Of a DNA stretch of 64,000 bases, positions 11,480-23,110 are shown piece after piece. Numbering within the stretch: position 1 is the first letter of the stretch; every line of letters begins with the position of its first letter. Both the position numbers and the translations under genes were made by a program. The DNA is from Saussurea involucrata (lineage: Eukaryota > Streptophyta > Magnoliopsida > Asterales > Asteraceae). The notes under the pieces are model-generated. The model made no database searches. It was not told where the DNA came from and saw nothing but the letters and a program-made list of their open reading frames with translations. Location of the stretch: positions 248,608,422 to 248,672,421 of the forward strand of contig CM066321.1 of NCBI GenBank assembly GCA_033807775.1. Reading direction: 5' to 3'.

Positions 11480-12360
11480 GTTATAGGACCATTTGAGCAA
11501 TCGAAATACAAGGATCACTTCGCTCATTTGATTAGTAAACTCAATGGAGGTATTTTCTTGTCATTTCATATTTTAATTGTACTATGAACTATCGCACAAA
11601 CATATATGATTTTTATACCATAAAAACATTCATTTAGTTTAACATAATGCATGTGCCTATAGATTTATACCCGTCCGAGATTAATCTAATAGAGATTAAT
11701 TTCGAATAGTCCCCGTTTTGGGACTTAGGATGTGGATGCGTATTAGCGGTTTAAGTATGTAAGTAAAATTCGATAGACATTTCTCATTACTCCTACAAGT
11801 ATGTGTTCCATACCGCATATTTGGGGAGTGAAAGGGAAATGTTGTCGATTTTTTTTAAATACTTAGTCCGCTAACACTCATTCAAATATTAGACAAAGTA
11901 TTCAAAAATTTGGTTAGAATTGACCACCCGTCACTTGTTTTATTCATACATTGCATGCATTTTATTAATATTATATTTCTACATTACAGATGGATCGAAA
12001 TACTTAGATATACAAAATACCACGTGCTACCGTTGAATATTTGGCCAGTTTGGACGAGTTTTAATTTGCTTGTAGCTACCGTGGAATGACACAACTCCCC
12101 TTATAGAAACGATGTTGGACAATATGGCTGTGACATGGGCTAAACAGTTCTCAAGTACTTATCTAAAGAATATGATAAAGGTTAGTTTCTTGATATTGGC
12201 TACAAATTGCCTAGTTTCTTTTAGACAAGCTTTATTGTTAAATTTGCTAACACTTCAATGTGGTATGTTTAAGGTCAACTTTCTAAATAGTAGTTGTATT
12301 GTAGAATATACCTTTCTCAGAACACTATGACAACATTGAGCTCAATTTTTAGGTATTTTT
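11480..12360 (+). pseudogene. Exon-like decayed gene fragment, unidentified
   Basis: One open stretch (GPFEQSKYKDHFAHLISKLN) is bounded by plausible splice sites, ATAG before GACCATTTG at about 11488 and GG|GTATTT near 11551. A second begins after ACATTACAG at about 11990 and continues in broken frames to MAVTWAKQFSSTYLKNMIK before AAAG|GTTAG near 12180. Several stops and frame changes lie between them. I do not recognise the protein. It could be a remnant host gene or a captured fragment; a chance reading is possible. Confidence 0.3.
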
Positions 12361-12539
12361 TTGAAATACCTTCTCGGATTACGTTACTTGGGGATTATTT
12401 TTCACTTATTATAGTTAAAATTCACCGATTATCAACGTTGGATTCCTTTTCGTTTGCTTGACGATGGTTTCAGTTTCTCCTAATTAGAGCATGCACCGAT
12501 TATCAACGTTTACTTCCTCACGTTTAGCGTCAGTTAAGA

Positions 12540-12982
12540 AGTTGAACTCGCCATCAAGGGTATGAAGCGGGATTTTTACCTTGGACTGATGAAGTTGCGC
12601 TATTTACTGAGCCATCCTCTTAAATTCTTGAACTTTAGATCATACATGAAATTTCGAGCTTGAAGGTCTTCGAGGAATCAAATCTGCATCTTCTTCTTCA
12701 ACATCTGATTCAAGCATGTATAAATGGAGCTCATCATTTGCATTGGAGGATTGATCTGAGAATCATGTCGGGATTCACACAGGGGAGAGGATGAGCTGGA
12801 AAAAAAGGTGAGGGAGGTAAGTCAACTATATATGGAGTACATATAGCTGAGGGTAGAGATGGAAGAATAGTAGATACGGGTAGAGGGTATAGAGCTTCAG
12901 GTTCAGAGATCGAATGAGTGAAGAGGGTTAAAACAGAAGTTACCTCATTTGAAATGAGCCCCCCCCCCCCCCCCCCCCTCAA
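12540..12982 (-). pseudogene. Decayed Sirevirus downstream-ORF remnant
   Basis: On the minus strand, readable pieces such as SNEVTSVLTLF and then SDVEEEDADLIPRRPSSS resemble the C-terminal part of the envelope-like ORF at 1-1024 (compare ANEVRLSTLLTLL there). Several stops interrupt it. It forms the left flank of the copia element at 12988. A 20-base poly-C tract lies at 12959-12978. Confidence 0.5.
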
Positions 12983-12987
12983 CGTTG

Positions 12988-13653
12988 TGTTGGTGATTTT
13001 AGTGAAATCATCAAGTTCATTTTGTGTAACTGGATTTACAAAGATAATAATGGGGTTGTTAGCTAAGCTATAACATGAGTTAGGAGGTGTGGAGTGCACA
13101 CTCGTGTAAGCTAACTAGAACCCGGGATTGTTGGACGGTTAAGATTGGCACGTTACAAAGTGTTTTTATGAACTGGGCGTCGGGGCCAGTGCTGGCGCCA
13201 AGACTGGCGCCAGGCTCTGTTTGTTTGTTGGCGCTGATGCCGGCGCCAGTTGGCTGGCGCGGAGACTGGCGCCAGGCTCTATTTGTTTACCGGCGCTGAT
13301 GCTGGCGCCAGTTGACTGGCGCGGAGACCGGCGCCAGCGTCTGGAATGTCTTTTCACGTTTGTAACTGCCCTCTTTAATTCCACAATCAATCTCATTAAA
13401 TGAGATATTATTATCAGTATCAATATGGGTCGGTTACGATTTTCTAAGGTGTATAAGTAGGAGTCGATTTCTGCCTTAATCGATACACTGAAAAAATAGA
13501 GATTATCCTCGAGTGAATTTCGTGATACTCAGGCAGTATAGGGTCGAAATATCACTTACGGAAAGCGAGCTCTCACGCGATCTCTGTTCTTTATCCAAGT
13601 TATAATCGTCACTATGTTTCTCTCTCTCGATATTGTTCCGAAATCCCCCAACA
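12988..13653 (+). repeat. 5' LTR of copia element (666 bp)
   Basis: TGTTGG...CCAACA ends. Positions 13190-13345 hold two to three imperfect copies of a roughly 60-bp GC-rich unit built on GGCGCCAG. No initiator-Met primer site follows the LTR. Instead the leader starts ATCGTAAGTGATATTT, complementary to an LTR segment at 13547-13560. Confidence 0.92.
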
Positions 13654-13689
13654 ATCGTAAGTGATATTTTATTTCATCGTAAAGAAGAG

Positions 13690-14301
13690 ATGGCGAGTGA
13701 TCAGTCAGTGAGAGACATGACGACCAAGTTCACAAAACTTGAGAAGTTCGAAGGCGTTGATTTCCGTAGATGGCAGAAGAAGATGCACTTCTTGTTGATG
13801 ACGTTGAAGGTCGTGTACGTGTTGAGCACCCCGATACCGGAGGTGATGGAGAACAAGACGTTGGAGATGACCCGGCGTCGCAGCAAATGGGAGAACGACG
13901 TCTACATCTGTCGTGGCCACGTCTTAAACGGTATGTGTGACTCCCTCTTTGACATTTACCAAAACGTTGAATTCGCCAAAGAGCTATGGGACTCTCTTGA
14001 GTCCAAATACATGGCGGAGGATGCTTCTAGTAAGAAGTTCCTGGTTAGTAATTTTAATAATTACAAGATGGTGGACTCAAGGCCGGTGATGGAGCAATAT
14101 AATGAGCTCCTTCGTATTCTCGGCCAATATGCTCAACATGACATGAAGATGGACGAATCCATCTCCGTATCGAGTATTATTGATAAACTGCCCCCCTCTT
14201 GGAAAGACTTCAAACATATGTTGAAACACAAGAAGGAAGAGTTGTCTCTTGTGCAACTCGGTAGTCACTTACGCATAGAGGAATCTCTTCGGGCGCAATA
14301 G
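13690..14301 (+). pseudogene. Copia gag core
   Basis: The ATG at 13690 starts MASDQSVRDMTTKF. The UBN2-type gag core follows (KFEGVDFRRWQKKMHFLL, ELWDSLESKYMAEDASSKKF, IIDKLPPSWKDFKHML). A TAG at 14299-14301 stops it, but the same frame continues into the zinc knuckle and protease, so this looks like a point mutation of a formerly single gag-pol frame. Confidence 0.9.
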
Positions 14302-17119
14302 GCTGAGAAACCTAAAATAAAAGAGGTTTCTGCACCTTCGGTGAACATGGTGGAAGAGGGAAAGTCCAACAACTTCAAGGGAAAACGTAAGTTCAATAAA
14401 GCCAAGAAAGGGCCCAATAAAAAGGTTAAATTAACCTGTTGGACCTGTGGGATGACCGGCCATCTCAAGCGGGATTGTCGGGTTGTCAAGAGTAAGAATG
14501 GAGCAAGCACAAGTGGTGGTGGGCAAGGATCCAAGGATCAAAACCCACGACAAGGTCAGAATTTTGACTTTGGTTTTAATTCAAATTTGAATTATGTACC
14601 ACTAATATCCGAATCTTTTTACGTGCGGGATGATGATGTCGCTTGGTGGATCGACTCGGGTGCTACAAGTCATGTGTGCAAAGATCGCCGTTGGTTCACC
14701 TCCTTGGAACCGATTGAAGACGGATCAATGCTACGCATGGGGAACGAGTCGATTGCTCCCATTCTTGGACGTGGCTTAGTTAGGCTAGAGTTTAGTTTTG
14801 GCAAAATAGTTGAACTTTTAGATGTTTTGTTTGTACCACGAATTCGAAAGAATTTGGTTTCTGGTAGTATCTTGAATAAGTTAGGGTATATGCAAGTTTA
14901 TGAGTCCGACAAGTTTATCTTGTGAAAGGGTGGCTCTTTTGTTGGATTTGGTTATTTGTTAAATAATATGTTTATGTTGAATTTGAATTTGAATAAAATG
15001 AATTTTGTTTCAAATTCTGTTTTTGTTGCAAATGGCATTTGTGTTGATTCCAATTTATGGCATGCAAGGCTTGGTCATGTTAATTTTAAACGTATGGTTG
15101 AAATGTCAAAAGACGGTCTTATTCCGGCTTTTGATATTAAAACCGAGAAGTGTAAAACTTGCATGTTAACAAAGATCACTAGACAACCTTTTCCTAACGT
15201 GAAAAGGGACTCGTCGGTGCTTGAGCTTATTCATAGTGATCTTTGTGATTTGCATTCAACTCCGTCTTTTGGTAATAAAAAGTATGTTGTCACTTTTATG
15301 GACGACACTTCACGTTTTTGCTAGGTATTTTTGTTACATTCAAAAGATGAAGCGTTGGTTAAATTTAAAATTTATAAAACGGAGGTTGAATTGCAGATGA
15401 ATTGCTTTATAAAGTGTTTACGCACCGATCGTGGTGGGGAGTATTACGGCCCCATGTTTTTTCCAATCCGTAGGAGTAATTCATGAGACTACGGCGCCTT
15501 ATACACCACAGCAAAATGGTGTGGCGGAACGGAAAAATAGAGTTCTCAAATAAATGGTGAACTCTATGTTATCCTACTCGGGTTTGAGTGATGGATTTTG
15601 GGGTGAAGCCATGCTTACGGCTTGTTATTTGCTGAATTGAGTTCCCAATAAAAGGAACAAGATTACCCCGTATGAACGTTGGTTCAAGAAAAGGCCTAAC
15701 TTGAGTTATATTCGAGTTTGGGGCTGTCGAGCAGTGGTTCGACTACCCGAACCCAAAAGGAAGACTTTGGGTGAGAAAGGTATTGACTGCATCTTTGTTG
15801 GATATGCCGAGCATTCCAAAGCTTATAGGTTCTATGTTATTGAACCTAATGATTCTATAGCGATTCACACCGTTATAGAATCGAGAGATGTAATTTTTGA
15901 TGAGACTAGATTCTCTTCAATGCCTAGGCCAAAGGATATAGTTCCAAGTACTAATGAAACTAGTGAGGTTGAAGAACAAGCAATTGTTCCAACCGAATCT
16001 CCAATTCCTTTACTGTTATAGTGTTAAGGAGGATCCAAAATCATTTGATGAGGCTATGAAGTCTCAAGACATTGCTTTCTGGAAAGAAGCAATACATGAT
16101 GAGATGGACTCCATCATGGGGAATAATACTTGGGTATTATCGGACTTGCCACCGGGTTGCAAACCTTTGGGTTGCAAGTGGATCTTCAAAAGGAAGATGA
16201 AAGCGGATGGATCAATTGACAAGTTCAAAGCTCGATTAGTAATCCAAGGCTTTAGGCAACGGGAAGGCATCGATTATTTTGATACCTATGCCCCGGTAGC
16301 AAGGATCTCCACGATTAGATTGTTGATAGCCTTAGGAGCTATCCACAATTTAGTGATTCACCAAATGGATGTCAAAAAGGCATTCTTGAATGGTGACTTA
16401 GAGGAGGAAGTTTACATGAAACAACCGGAAGGTTTTGTTATGCCCGGGATGGAGCATAAGGTATGTAAACTTGTAAAATCATTGTATGGGCTGAAACAAG
16501 CACCCAAACAATGGCATCAGAAATTTGATGAGGTTATCTTGTCCAACGGTTTTATGATAAACCAAGCGGACAAGTGTGTATACCGCAAATTTGACACATC
16601 CGGTAATGGTGTAATCATTTGCTTATATGTTGACGACATGTTGATCTTTGGCACCGACCAAAATCAAGTTGGGAAAACCAAAGAGTTTTTGTCGTTGAGT
16701 TTCTCCATGAAAGATATGGGAGAGGCGGAGGTGATCCTTGGTATAAGGATCAAGGGTGAGAACAAAGGGATTGAAATTACGCAATCTCATTACATTGAGA
16801 AAGTATTAAAGAAATTTAATTGCTTTGATTGTTCTCCGGTGAGTACTCCATGGGATCCGAGTGTGAAGCTTATGCCCACCTCGGGTGAAGCGGTGTCACA
16901 ACTCGAGTACTCAAAGGCTATTGGATGCTTGATGTATGCCATGACAAGTACTAGGACGGATATCGCTTTTGTCATAGGAAAGTTGAGTAGGTATACTAGT
17001 AATCCTAGTATTCATCATTGGCAGGCGATAAGATGAGTATTCAAATACTTGAAGAAAACCATTGATTATGGTTTGTCATATGTCGGGTTTCCTTCAATAT
17101 TGGATGGATATTCGGATGC
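14302..17119 (+). pseudogene. Copia pol, first part: zinc knuckle, protease, integrase, RT
   Basis: In order: zinc knuckle CWTCGMTGHLKRDC (about 14439-14480); protease with intact WWIDSGATSHVC; a TGA at 14923-14925; GAG-pre-integrase LWHARLGHVNFKRM; integrase start with HSDLCDL; a TAG at 15322-15324; RTDRGGEY followed by a frame change near 15450; PQQNGVAERKNR; two further stops at about 15552 and 15638; the integrase tail to 16020. A short loss with a frame change near 16005-16025 joins it to RT (WIFKRKMKADGSIDKFKARL, QMDVKKAFLNG, catalytic YVDDMLIFG). A TGA at 17034-17036 lies before the RNase H start GYSDAS. The frame is then cut at 17120 by a solo LTR. The enzyme order is that of Ty1-copia. 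Confidence 0.9.
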
Positions 17120-18404
17120 AAGTTTGATAACGCCACTTTGTAGCGTTATTTTCGGTCCTCAAACCAATGAGATTGGCTTGTGTTGAAGCAAAAAGGCGGA
17201 ATTTTAAGGTGTATCTAGTGAAATGTGCAGGTTATCCGAAAGAAGACAAGCATCGAGAAAAGGAGCGAAAAAGAGCCATAAGAGAGCCCAAAACGAAGCC
17301 CAACGGAAGCCCGAGATCCAAGCCCAAGAACCGTACCCAGATCCATGAACCAGAACTGACCTGGATATTTCAAAAACCGTGCGGTTTCCTGCGCGGCTTG
17401 AAGCCGCGGGACAAACCGCGCAAGTCCCTGTTTCGTTTTCTATAGTTGATGTTTTCCGGAATTGAGGTCATCACTTCGACACGTGCGACGGTAGGCAGCG
17501 AGGGGGCGATTTTCAGAGCATTTTCACGTACTTTGGAGCCACGATAGAGGATTGATTGAGGAGAGTTCACCACGTGAAGTGGATTAGAGCCGAGAGAGAA
17601 GGGATTTCATCGTACATTCTTCACGTTTACGATCACTATGTTTTCACACACCACTTTATACCTTGATTCTTGTATTTTTGTCCACCCCAACATGAACTAA
17701 TCTTTAGATGTTGGGGGTTGGAACAACTATGGATTTTATGATGGATGACGTGTAACCGAATGATTGTTTTTACCTGATTTGATCTATGAAGCATTTGAAT
17801 TCAGTTTTCATTATCAATTGTAGCTTGATCACCTTCAATTGACTTTCATGGTTTTTGATTAAGTTTGAGAAAATTAATTAAGAACTAGATCAAGTAATCA
17901 AGTGCCGGAAAGGAGATTCAGGTAGAGATAGCCGAATCACTTTCTGCTCGGAATAGTTTGACCTAATGTGTTTTAAAACCCTAGGTGTAGATCGAGAGAT
18001 AAAACCTACGAGGCTTGAAATAAAATCTGTTATTGCTTGAGAAAGAATAACAGTGACTTTTACAAACTAGGGTTCATTGAAATAATCGGTAATAATCATT
18101 GTTCGGGTATTCATTCATCAGTAGTATAGCCATAGGAAGTCGAACCCTCAACCTTTTCTCTATCAAAGTTCTTTCAAAACCTTCCGTTAATCGATTCTAG
18201 CCGTACTTCAGTTTTACTTAGTTTTTAAACGATTTTCAAACCATCATCCAATTTCGACCGTTCAGTTAATAGATCTTATAGTCATTGTGATACTTAGTTC
18301 CTAGTTCCCTGTGTTCGATACTCGTACTTTTGTACAATTACTTGATTTCGACACCGTATACTTGCGGTTAGATTTAGGGGGGTGTAAACTCGCCTATCAA
18401 AGTT
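17120..18404. mobile_element. Solo LTR (17125-18399) with target duplication AAGTT
   Basis: The LTR runs from TGATAACGCC at 17125 to GCCTATCA at 18399 (TGATA/TATCA inverted ends). It is flanked by the perfect 5-bp duplication AAGTT (17120-17124 and 18400-18404). Removing it restores the RNase H frame at the SDAS/W junction. TG..CA ends, length (1275 bp) and the CCCTGTGTTCGATA segment near the end resemble LTRs of non-chromovirus Ty3-gypsy elements (Tat/Athila type), an inference. Positions 17127-17149 form a hairpin ATAACGC/GCGTTAT. Confidence 0.92.
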
Positions 18405-18853
18405 GGATCACCAATTTGGAAGATCACTCTTCTACGAGTGGTTGGGTATACTTGCTTGGGGGAGGTGCCATCTCATGGGCTTCCAAGAAGAAAACTTGCA
18501 TCACGAGTTCGACTATGGAGTCGGAATTTGTGGCATTAGCTGCTGCCGGTAAAGAGGCGGAATGGCTAAGGAATTTGGTCCATGAAATTCCATTATGGCC
18601 GAAACCAATATCACCCATCTCTATCCGTTGTGATAGTGCGGCTACTTTGGCTAAAGCTTATAGTCAAGTATATAATGGCAAGTCTAGACACTTAGGTGTT
18701 AGACATATCATGATTCGTGAGCTAATCACGAATGGGGTGATATCGGTTGAATTTGTTCGGTCGCAACAAAATCTAGCAGACCACTTGACGAAGGGGTTAG
18801 CTAGGGATTTGGTTCACAAGTCGGAGATAGGGATGGGACTAAAGTCCATCTAA
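18405..18853 (+). pseudogene. Copia RNase H, C-terminal part
   Basis: Continues the copia pol after the solo LTR. It contains LEDHSSTSGWV, AISWASKKKTC, the conserved MESEFVALAAAGKEAEWLR, IRCDSAATLAKA and ADHLTKGLARD, ending at a TAA at 18851-18853. This degrades the RNA strand during reverse transcription. This stretch is open throughout. Confidence 0.9.
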
Positions 18854-19364
18854 ATCTCTAACAGTGAGATACCCAATTCCCTTCTAATACAACGTTAGAA
18901 GTTGAATTCAATAGGAAAGCTCGCTCTAAGGGATTGGAGCACAAGATGATCATCCCACGGTTTGTGCTCGGTACTGCAAGTGAAGGAGATAATTGTTCTT
19001 TTGTAAAAATGCATGTGCAGGTGCATGAAGAAAAGAACTACCTATATGAGTGGGAAGTGTGGCCGCTTTAAGAAACTTGGACTTGGCTTTGATGCACTCA
19101 CGAATGGATAAGGACACATGGCCTGTATAGTGTCAAGTTTATACTTTAGAGAATCATTTAAATTCATGTGTATGTTATTTTCTGGTACTCAAATGGGTTG
19201 ACGGGTTCAATCCATAGGACACCCGGATTCTCGAGTATTTGAAATGTGTAATGTACTAAGATGGAAATTCAATCTTTTAGATATTTTCATTTATGCATTA
19301 GTTTGTTTACCTGTATTGAACTTTTATTTTGTGAATCAAGGATTGCACTAAAATGGGGGAGGAA
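18854..19364 (+). other. Copia 3' untranslated region with polypurine tract
   Basis: No gene in this stretch. It ends in the purine-rich AAAATGGGGGAGGAA (about 19350-19364), immediately before the 3' LTR, which is the expected plus-strand primer. Confidence 0.8.
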
Positions 19365-20423
19365 TGTTGGTGATTTTAGTGAAATCAGCAGGTTCATTTT
19401 GTGTAATTGGATTCACAAATATAATAATGGGGTTGTTAGCTAAGCTATAACATGAGTTAGGAGGTGTGGAGTGCACACTCATGTAAGCTAACTAGAACCC
19501 GGGATTGTTGGACGGTTAAGATTGGCACGTTACAAAGTGTTTTTGTGAACTGGGCGTCGGGGCCAATGCTAGCGCCAAGACTGGCGCCAGGATCTGTTTG
19601 TTTATTGGCGCTGATGCCGGCGCCAGTTGGCTGGCGCGGAGACTGGCGCTAGGCTCTGTTCGTTTACCGGCGCTGATGTTGGCGCCAGTTGACTGGCACG
19701 GAGACTGGCGCCAGCGTCTGGAATGTCTTTTCACGTTTGTAACTGCCCTCTTTAATTCCACAATCAATCTCATTCAAGGTTCTAAATGGCGTGAGGCGTG
19801 GCGTGGTGGCGAGGCCAAACCTCAAGCCTTAGAAGTCACGGCGAAGCGATGACGTTTTCAAGGCGTGACTTATGGCGTCAAAATTCTAAATCATATATAA
19901 TATCATATATAAAAACTTATGTTTTGTAGTGTTATTTAATAAGTCAATAGTAATAAGCAAGTTAAATTAGGTTATATACTAAAAAATTTGCAAATAAGAC
20001 ATTAAAAACATAAAGAAAAAACAAATATCTCATTACAAAAACTGCGGAGTATGCCATGGCGTGCCACGGGCTTAACGTTGCGTGAGACACAAGCCTTGGT
20101 GCCATGGCGCGCCATGACGGCTGTGCGGCGAGTTTTTTAGAACAGTGATCTCATTAAATGAGATATTATTATCAGTATCAATATGGGTCGGTTACGATTT
20201 TCTAAGGTGTATAAGTAGGAGTCAATTTCTGCCTTAATCGATACACTAAAAAAATAGAGATTATCCTCGAGTGAATTTCGTGATACCCGGGCAGTATAGG
20301 GTCGAAATATCACTTACGAAAAGCGAGCTCTCACGCGATCTCTCACGCGATCTCTGTTCTTTATCCAAGTTATAATCGTCACTCTATTTCTCTCTCTCGA
20401 TATTGTTCCGAAATCCCCCAACA
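19365..20423 (+). repeat. 3' LTR of copia element, carrying a MITE
   Basis: Same ends as the 5' LTR. The extra 393 bases are fully explained by a 373-bp MITE, its 8-bp target duplication and a 12-base tandem duplication near 20331-20354 (TCTCACGCGATC twice). The 1059-base length equals 666+381+12. Confidence 0.93.
19775..20147. mobile_element. hAT-like MITE, 373 bp, in the 3' LTR
   Basis: Flanked by the perfect 8-bp duplication ATCTCATT (19767-19774 and 20148-20155). Left end CAAGGTTCTAAA; right end on the other strand CACTGTTCTAAA, matching 10 of 12. An 8-bp duplication with CA-starting ends is typical of hAT. It is absent from the 5' LTR, so it inserted after the copia element. No coding capacity. 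Confidence 0.92.
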
Positions 20424-20428
20424 CGTTG

Positions 20429-20710
20429 CGAAGTATGGCTAGATTTCCTTCAACCAATCCTTTACCTTTGCCAATTGATGGTTCTGTTGAGAGGGCCTCT
20501 CCGCTTGAAACTGAGGCTCTTGGATTGAGATACCTTTTACAGTTGTGCAAGGTCTCTGCTTAGTAGGCGTGTAGGTTTGGAGTTCCTTTACTTCAACTGA
20601 TGACTCAGCTTCAGTGGTGTTCTTCACCTTAGTTAACATTTCCGGTTTGGTAGATTTCTTCACCTTAGCAGATTTCTTAGCTTTGATTTGAATGTTTTTT
20701 TGATTGATTT
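20429..20710 (-). pseudogene. Decayed Sirevirus coding remnant
   Basis: The minus strand reads a lysine-, threonine- and serine-rich stretch (KKSTKPEMLTKVKNTTEAES). Its composition resembles the gag tail of the Sirevirus at 5268-6515. It is the right flank of the copia insertion. Assignment rests on composition and is uncertain. Confidence 0.35.
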
Positions 20711-20842
20711 AGGGAATTATAGTAGGATTTGTTTGGTTACGAAGGACAAAAGAATGTGATGTATGCAAAAAATAAGAACATAAATAATTAAAGTTAAATT
20801 AGTATCATATTATTCTCATGTCATATTTTGGTAACCGCTTAC

Positions 20843-22426
20843 TGATAACTCTATTTGTAGAGTTATTATTTCCATTTATTTTCCACTTTATTTTGTCAAT
20901 TTTAGCCATTTCACTTCTTAAAACCCCCATTCTTGGTATATTTCACGAAAACGAGCAAAAGGAGTGAACCATGGTCTTTAATAAATTATTTGGTAGATTT
21001 TGGGTGTTTTTCACGTTTTATCCTGCAGTGACCACTGTTGTGCCCACTCCGGGTCCCCACTCTTCGAGCAGATCAAAAAGAAGAGAAAAAGAAACTATTA
21101 GTTGGGATCTAATTTTCTGGAGGAGGAAGGTTCATATGGCAGAGAAATGGCTGGAGAAGTACAAAGATATCTTCCTTAAAAGATGACAACAAGTACACCT
21201 TCTTGTACTTATAGATTGACTTGGAAAAGGGACCATTGGGTAAAAGGATTACCCATAGAGCTAAATTCTGCCACAACACAGCAGTATTTACCCATTGGAA
21301 GACCCACCTCTTTTGTGTAATACCCAACTCTTTCTCCTAGTATATAAAGGAGCACTTGGGTACCATTAAATGCATGCTTGGATATCATCCTTGAGTTTTT
21401 GCTTAGCTTTAAATTCTCTCAACTACCACATTAGCTTTAGTCTTTTATTTACTGCAGTAGCTAGCTTTAATTTTCAGTAATTTACTTTCTTAGCTTAATT
21501 GTATTTCGCAATACACAGTGACAGGGACGAACCCTCGTTCCCCACTGTGAGTTCTATTCAAGTCACTTTCAGTTTAATTATGTGCAACTTCTACTCTTTT
21601 GCTTTCTTTACTTCAAGTATGGGCTAAACATCCTTTGGGATGTAGGAAGGAGAAGTACCTGGATTTTATTAAAAATGCTTGAGTAATCTTTATACTTAGA
21701 ATATTTGTTGTTTTGGTCATTCATTCTCGATATTTACCCAAGGATGCGAACAAGCCGATCACTTGCAAGGATCTAAAGTCTAGTTCTTAACTTAGAAATA
21801 AGTAGAACGTAGTGACACGAGCTTGAATGATGCTAGGGGATTCGAAAGAATTCTTATGACACTTACGAAAGTGAGGTCGGCACAGTGAGCAAATCTCAAC
21901 CCACTGGAGTAGTAGGCAAGCTAATTTGTGTATTAAAAACACTTAGAGTATTTGTCTCTACACATTCCATCGAGACCTGAAAAGGTCCATTCTTGAGATC
22001 ACCATTGACAAAACAATAAGTACTAAAAGTATGGGATTTTTATCTAAACGGTGTGAGTATTTTGTAACCGGGCTTTTCTAGCGAAAATGCCTACCTCGAA
22101 TACAAGGATCATTTTTAGGACCGAGTATTTGGTATAAAATCTAGGGAAAATCTAACCTACATTCCTCCTTTTAAATCTTAGTAAAATTGTTAAAGTAGCT
22201 CTTTCACCAACAAAACCAAGCTATTATTTTCGTCTCTAATTGAAACTTGTAAAAGGAGCTCATGAGAACCGTATTGTCTTGATTGTCCAGTCCCTGTGGA
22301 TTCGATTCTGGTATTTTACCAACTATTACTTGCTGTGACGATCATAGTGGACAGTGTACACTTGCACTTCCCACTGTGGACAGTTTGCAACCCACTGCGA
22401 TTAAAACACATATTTCGCACGTAACA
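20843..22426. mobile_element. Solo LTR, 1584 bp, target duplication CTTAC
   Basis: Starts TGATAACTCTATTTG and ends CACGTAACA, with the perfect 5-bp duplication CTTAC at 20838-20842 and 22427-22431. A TATA-like AGTATATAAAGG is at about 21339. The start is related to the solo LTR at 17125, including the 5' hairpin (20845-20866, stem ATAACTC/GAGTTAT). The GTCCCTGTGGATTCGATTC stretch near the end is typical of Tat/Athila-type LTRs. No internal region remains. Confidence 0.88.
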
Positions 22427-22435
22427 CTTACCTAA

Positions 22436-22590
22436 TGATGATTTCATGGTTTCGTGAATGAAAAACTCGTGATTTCATGGTTTCGTGGATAAAATTAAAA
22501 AAAACTCATGATTTCATGGTTGCATGGTTTCGTGAATGAAAAAACTCATAATTTCATGGTTTAATAAATGAAAATAACTCATGGTTTCAT
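22436..22590. repeat. Short tandem repeat, about 45-bp unit
   Basis: About three imperfect copies of a unit containing GATTTCATGGTTTCGTG followed by AATGAAAA and AACTC. Non-coding. Confidence 0.6.
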
Positions 22591-22847
22591 GAACATCAAA
22601 TATCCGAAAAGAATAAATCGAATGACGAACATCATTATCCATAGCGGAACTCCGTTTCTCATTTCCAATAATTGACACAACCAAAGAAACTACAAACGAT
22701 TCATCATTCTCCAACACACCACGAACGTAGATTTCGTTATAATAAACACACTCAAGTTATAATAAACGCAGTGAACACAAGTAGACTCATCCTTACCCAC
22801 CATTAACATACCCAAGAAAAATTCAGTATATGCAGGTTGAAGCTTCA

Positions 22848-23110
22848 CACTACAAAACAGACGACTTTCACCGACTGAAAAATCCGTCGGTGAAAGTATG
22901 TCGCAATAAAAGTAGTGGCCGATTGACTTTCCATTTTCCAACAGAACTCCGACGGATATTAGCGATGGATTGCCGACGACTTATATTAGCGATGGAATAG
23001 CGACAATTCACCGACGACCACCTTTATCGATGAATTAGTTACGATGGGTGTTCACCGACAGTTTTTTTACGGTCATCTTTTCTGGCGACTTAGTTTTTCC
23101 AACGGATTAC
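22848..23110. mobile_element. CACTA (En/Spm-like) terminal fragment
   Basis: Begins CACTACAAAACAGACGACT and then has many sub-terminal copies of short motifs such as CCGACGG, ACCGACGA and GCGATGGA in both orientations. This matches the end of a CACTA element. No matching TTGTAGTG end was found downstream, so it is truncated or interrupted. Confidence 0.65.

Larger units (their letters stand above)
12988..20423 (+). mobile_element. Ty1-copia LTR retrotransposon with nested insertions
   Basis: LTRs at 12988-13653 and 19365-20423 begin TGTTGG and end CCAACA. The 5-bp target duplication CGTTG is present at 12983-12987 and 20424-20428. The gag-pol order is Ty1-copia. Two later insertions sit inside: a solo LTR in RNase H and a MITE in the 3' LTR. 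By eye about two dozen substitutions separate the two LTRs over 666 bases, mostly transitions, so this is clearly older than elements A and B. Several in-frame stops make it defective. Confidence 0.95.

Noticed and set aside
13087..13299. Open frames rich in alanine and proline over the copia LTR, on both strands
   Set aside because: They arise from the GGCGCCAG repeat in the LTR. The same happens in the 3' LTR at about 19464-19773.
20971..21186. Small open frame in the solo LTR
   Set aside because: It sits inside an LTR with flanking target duplications and has no domain.
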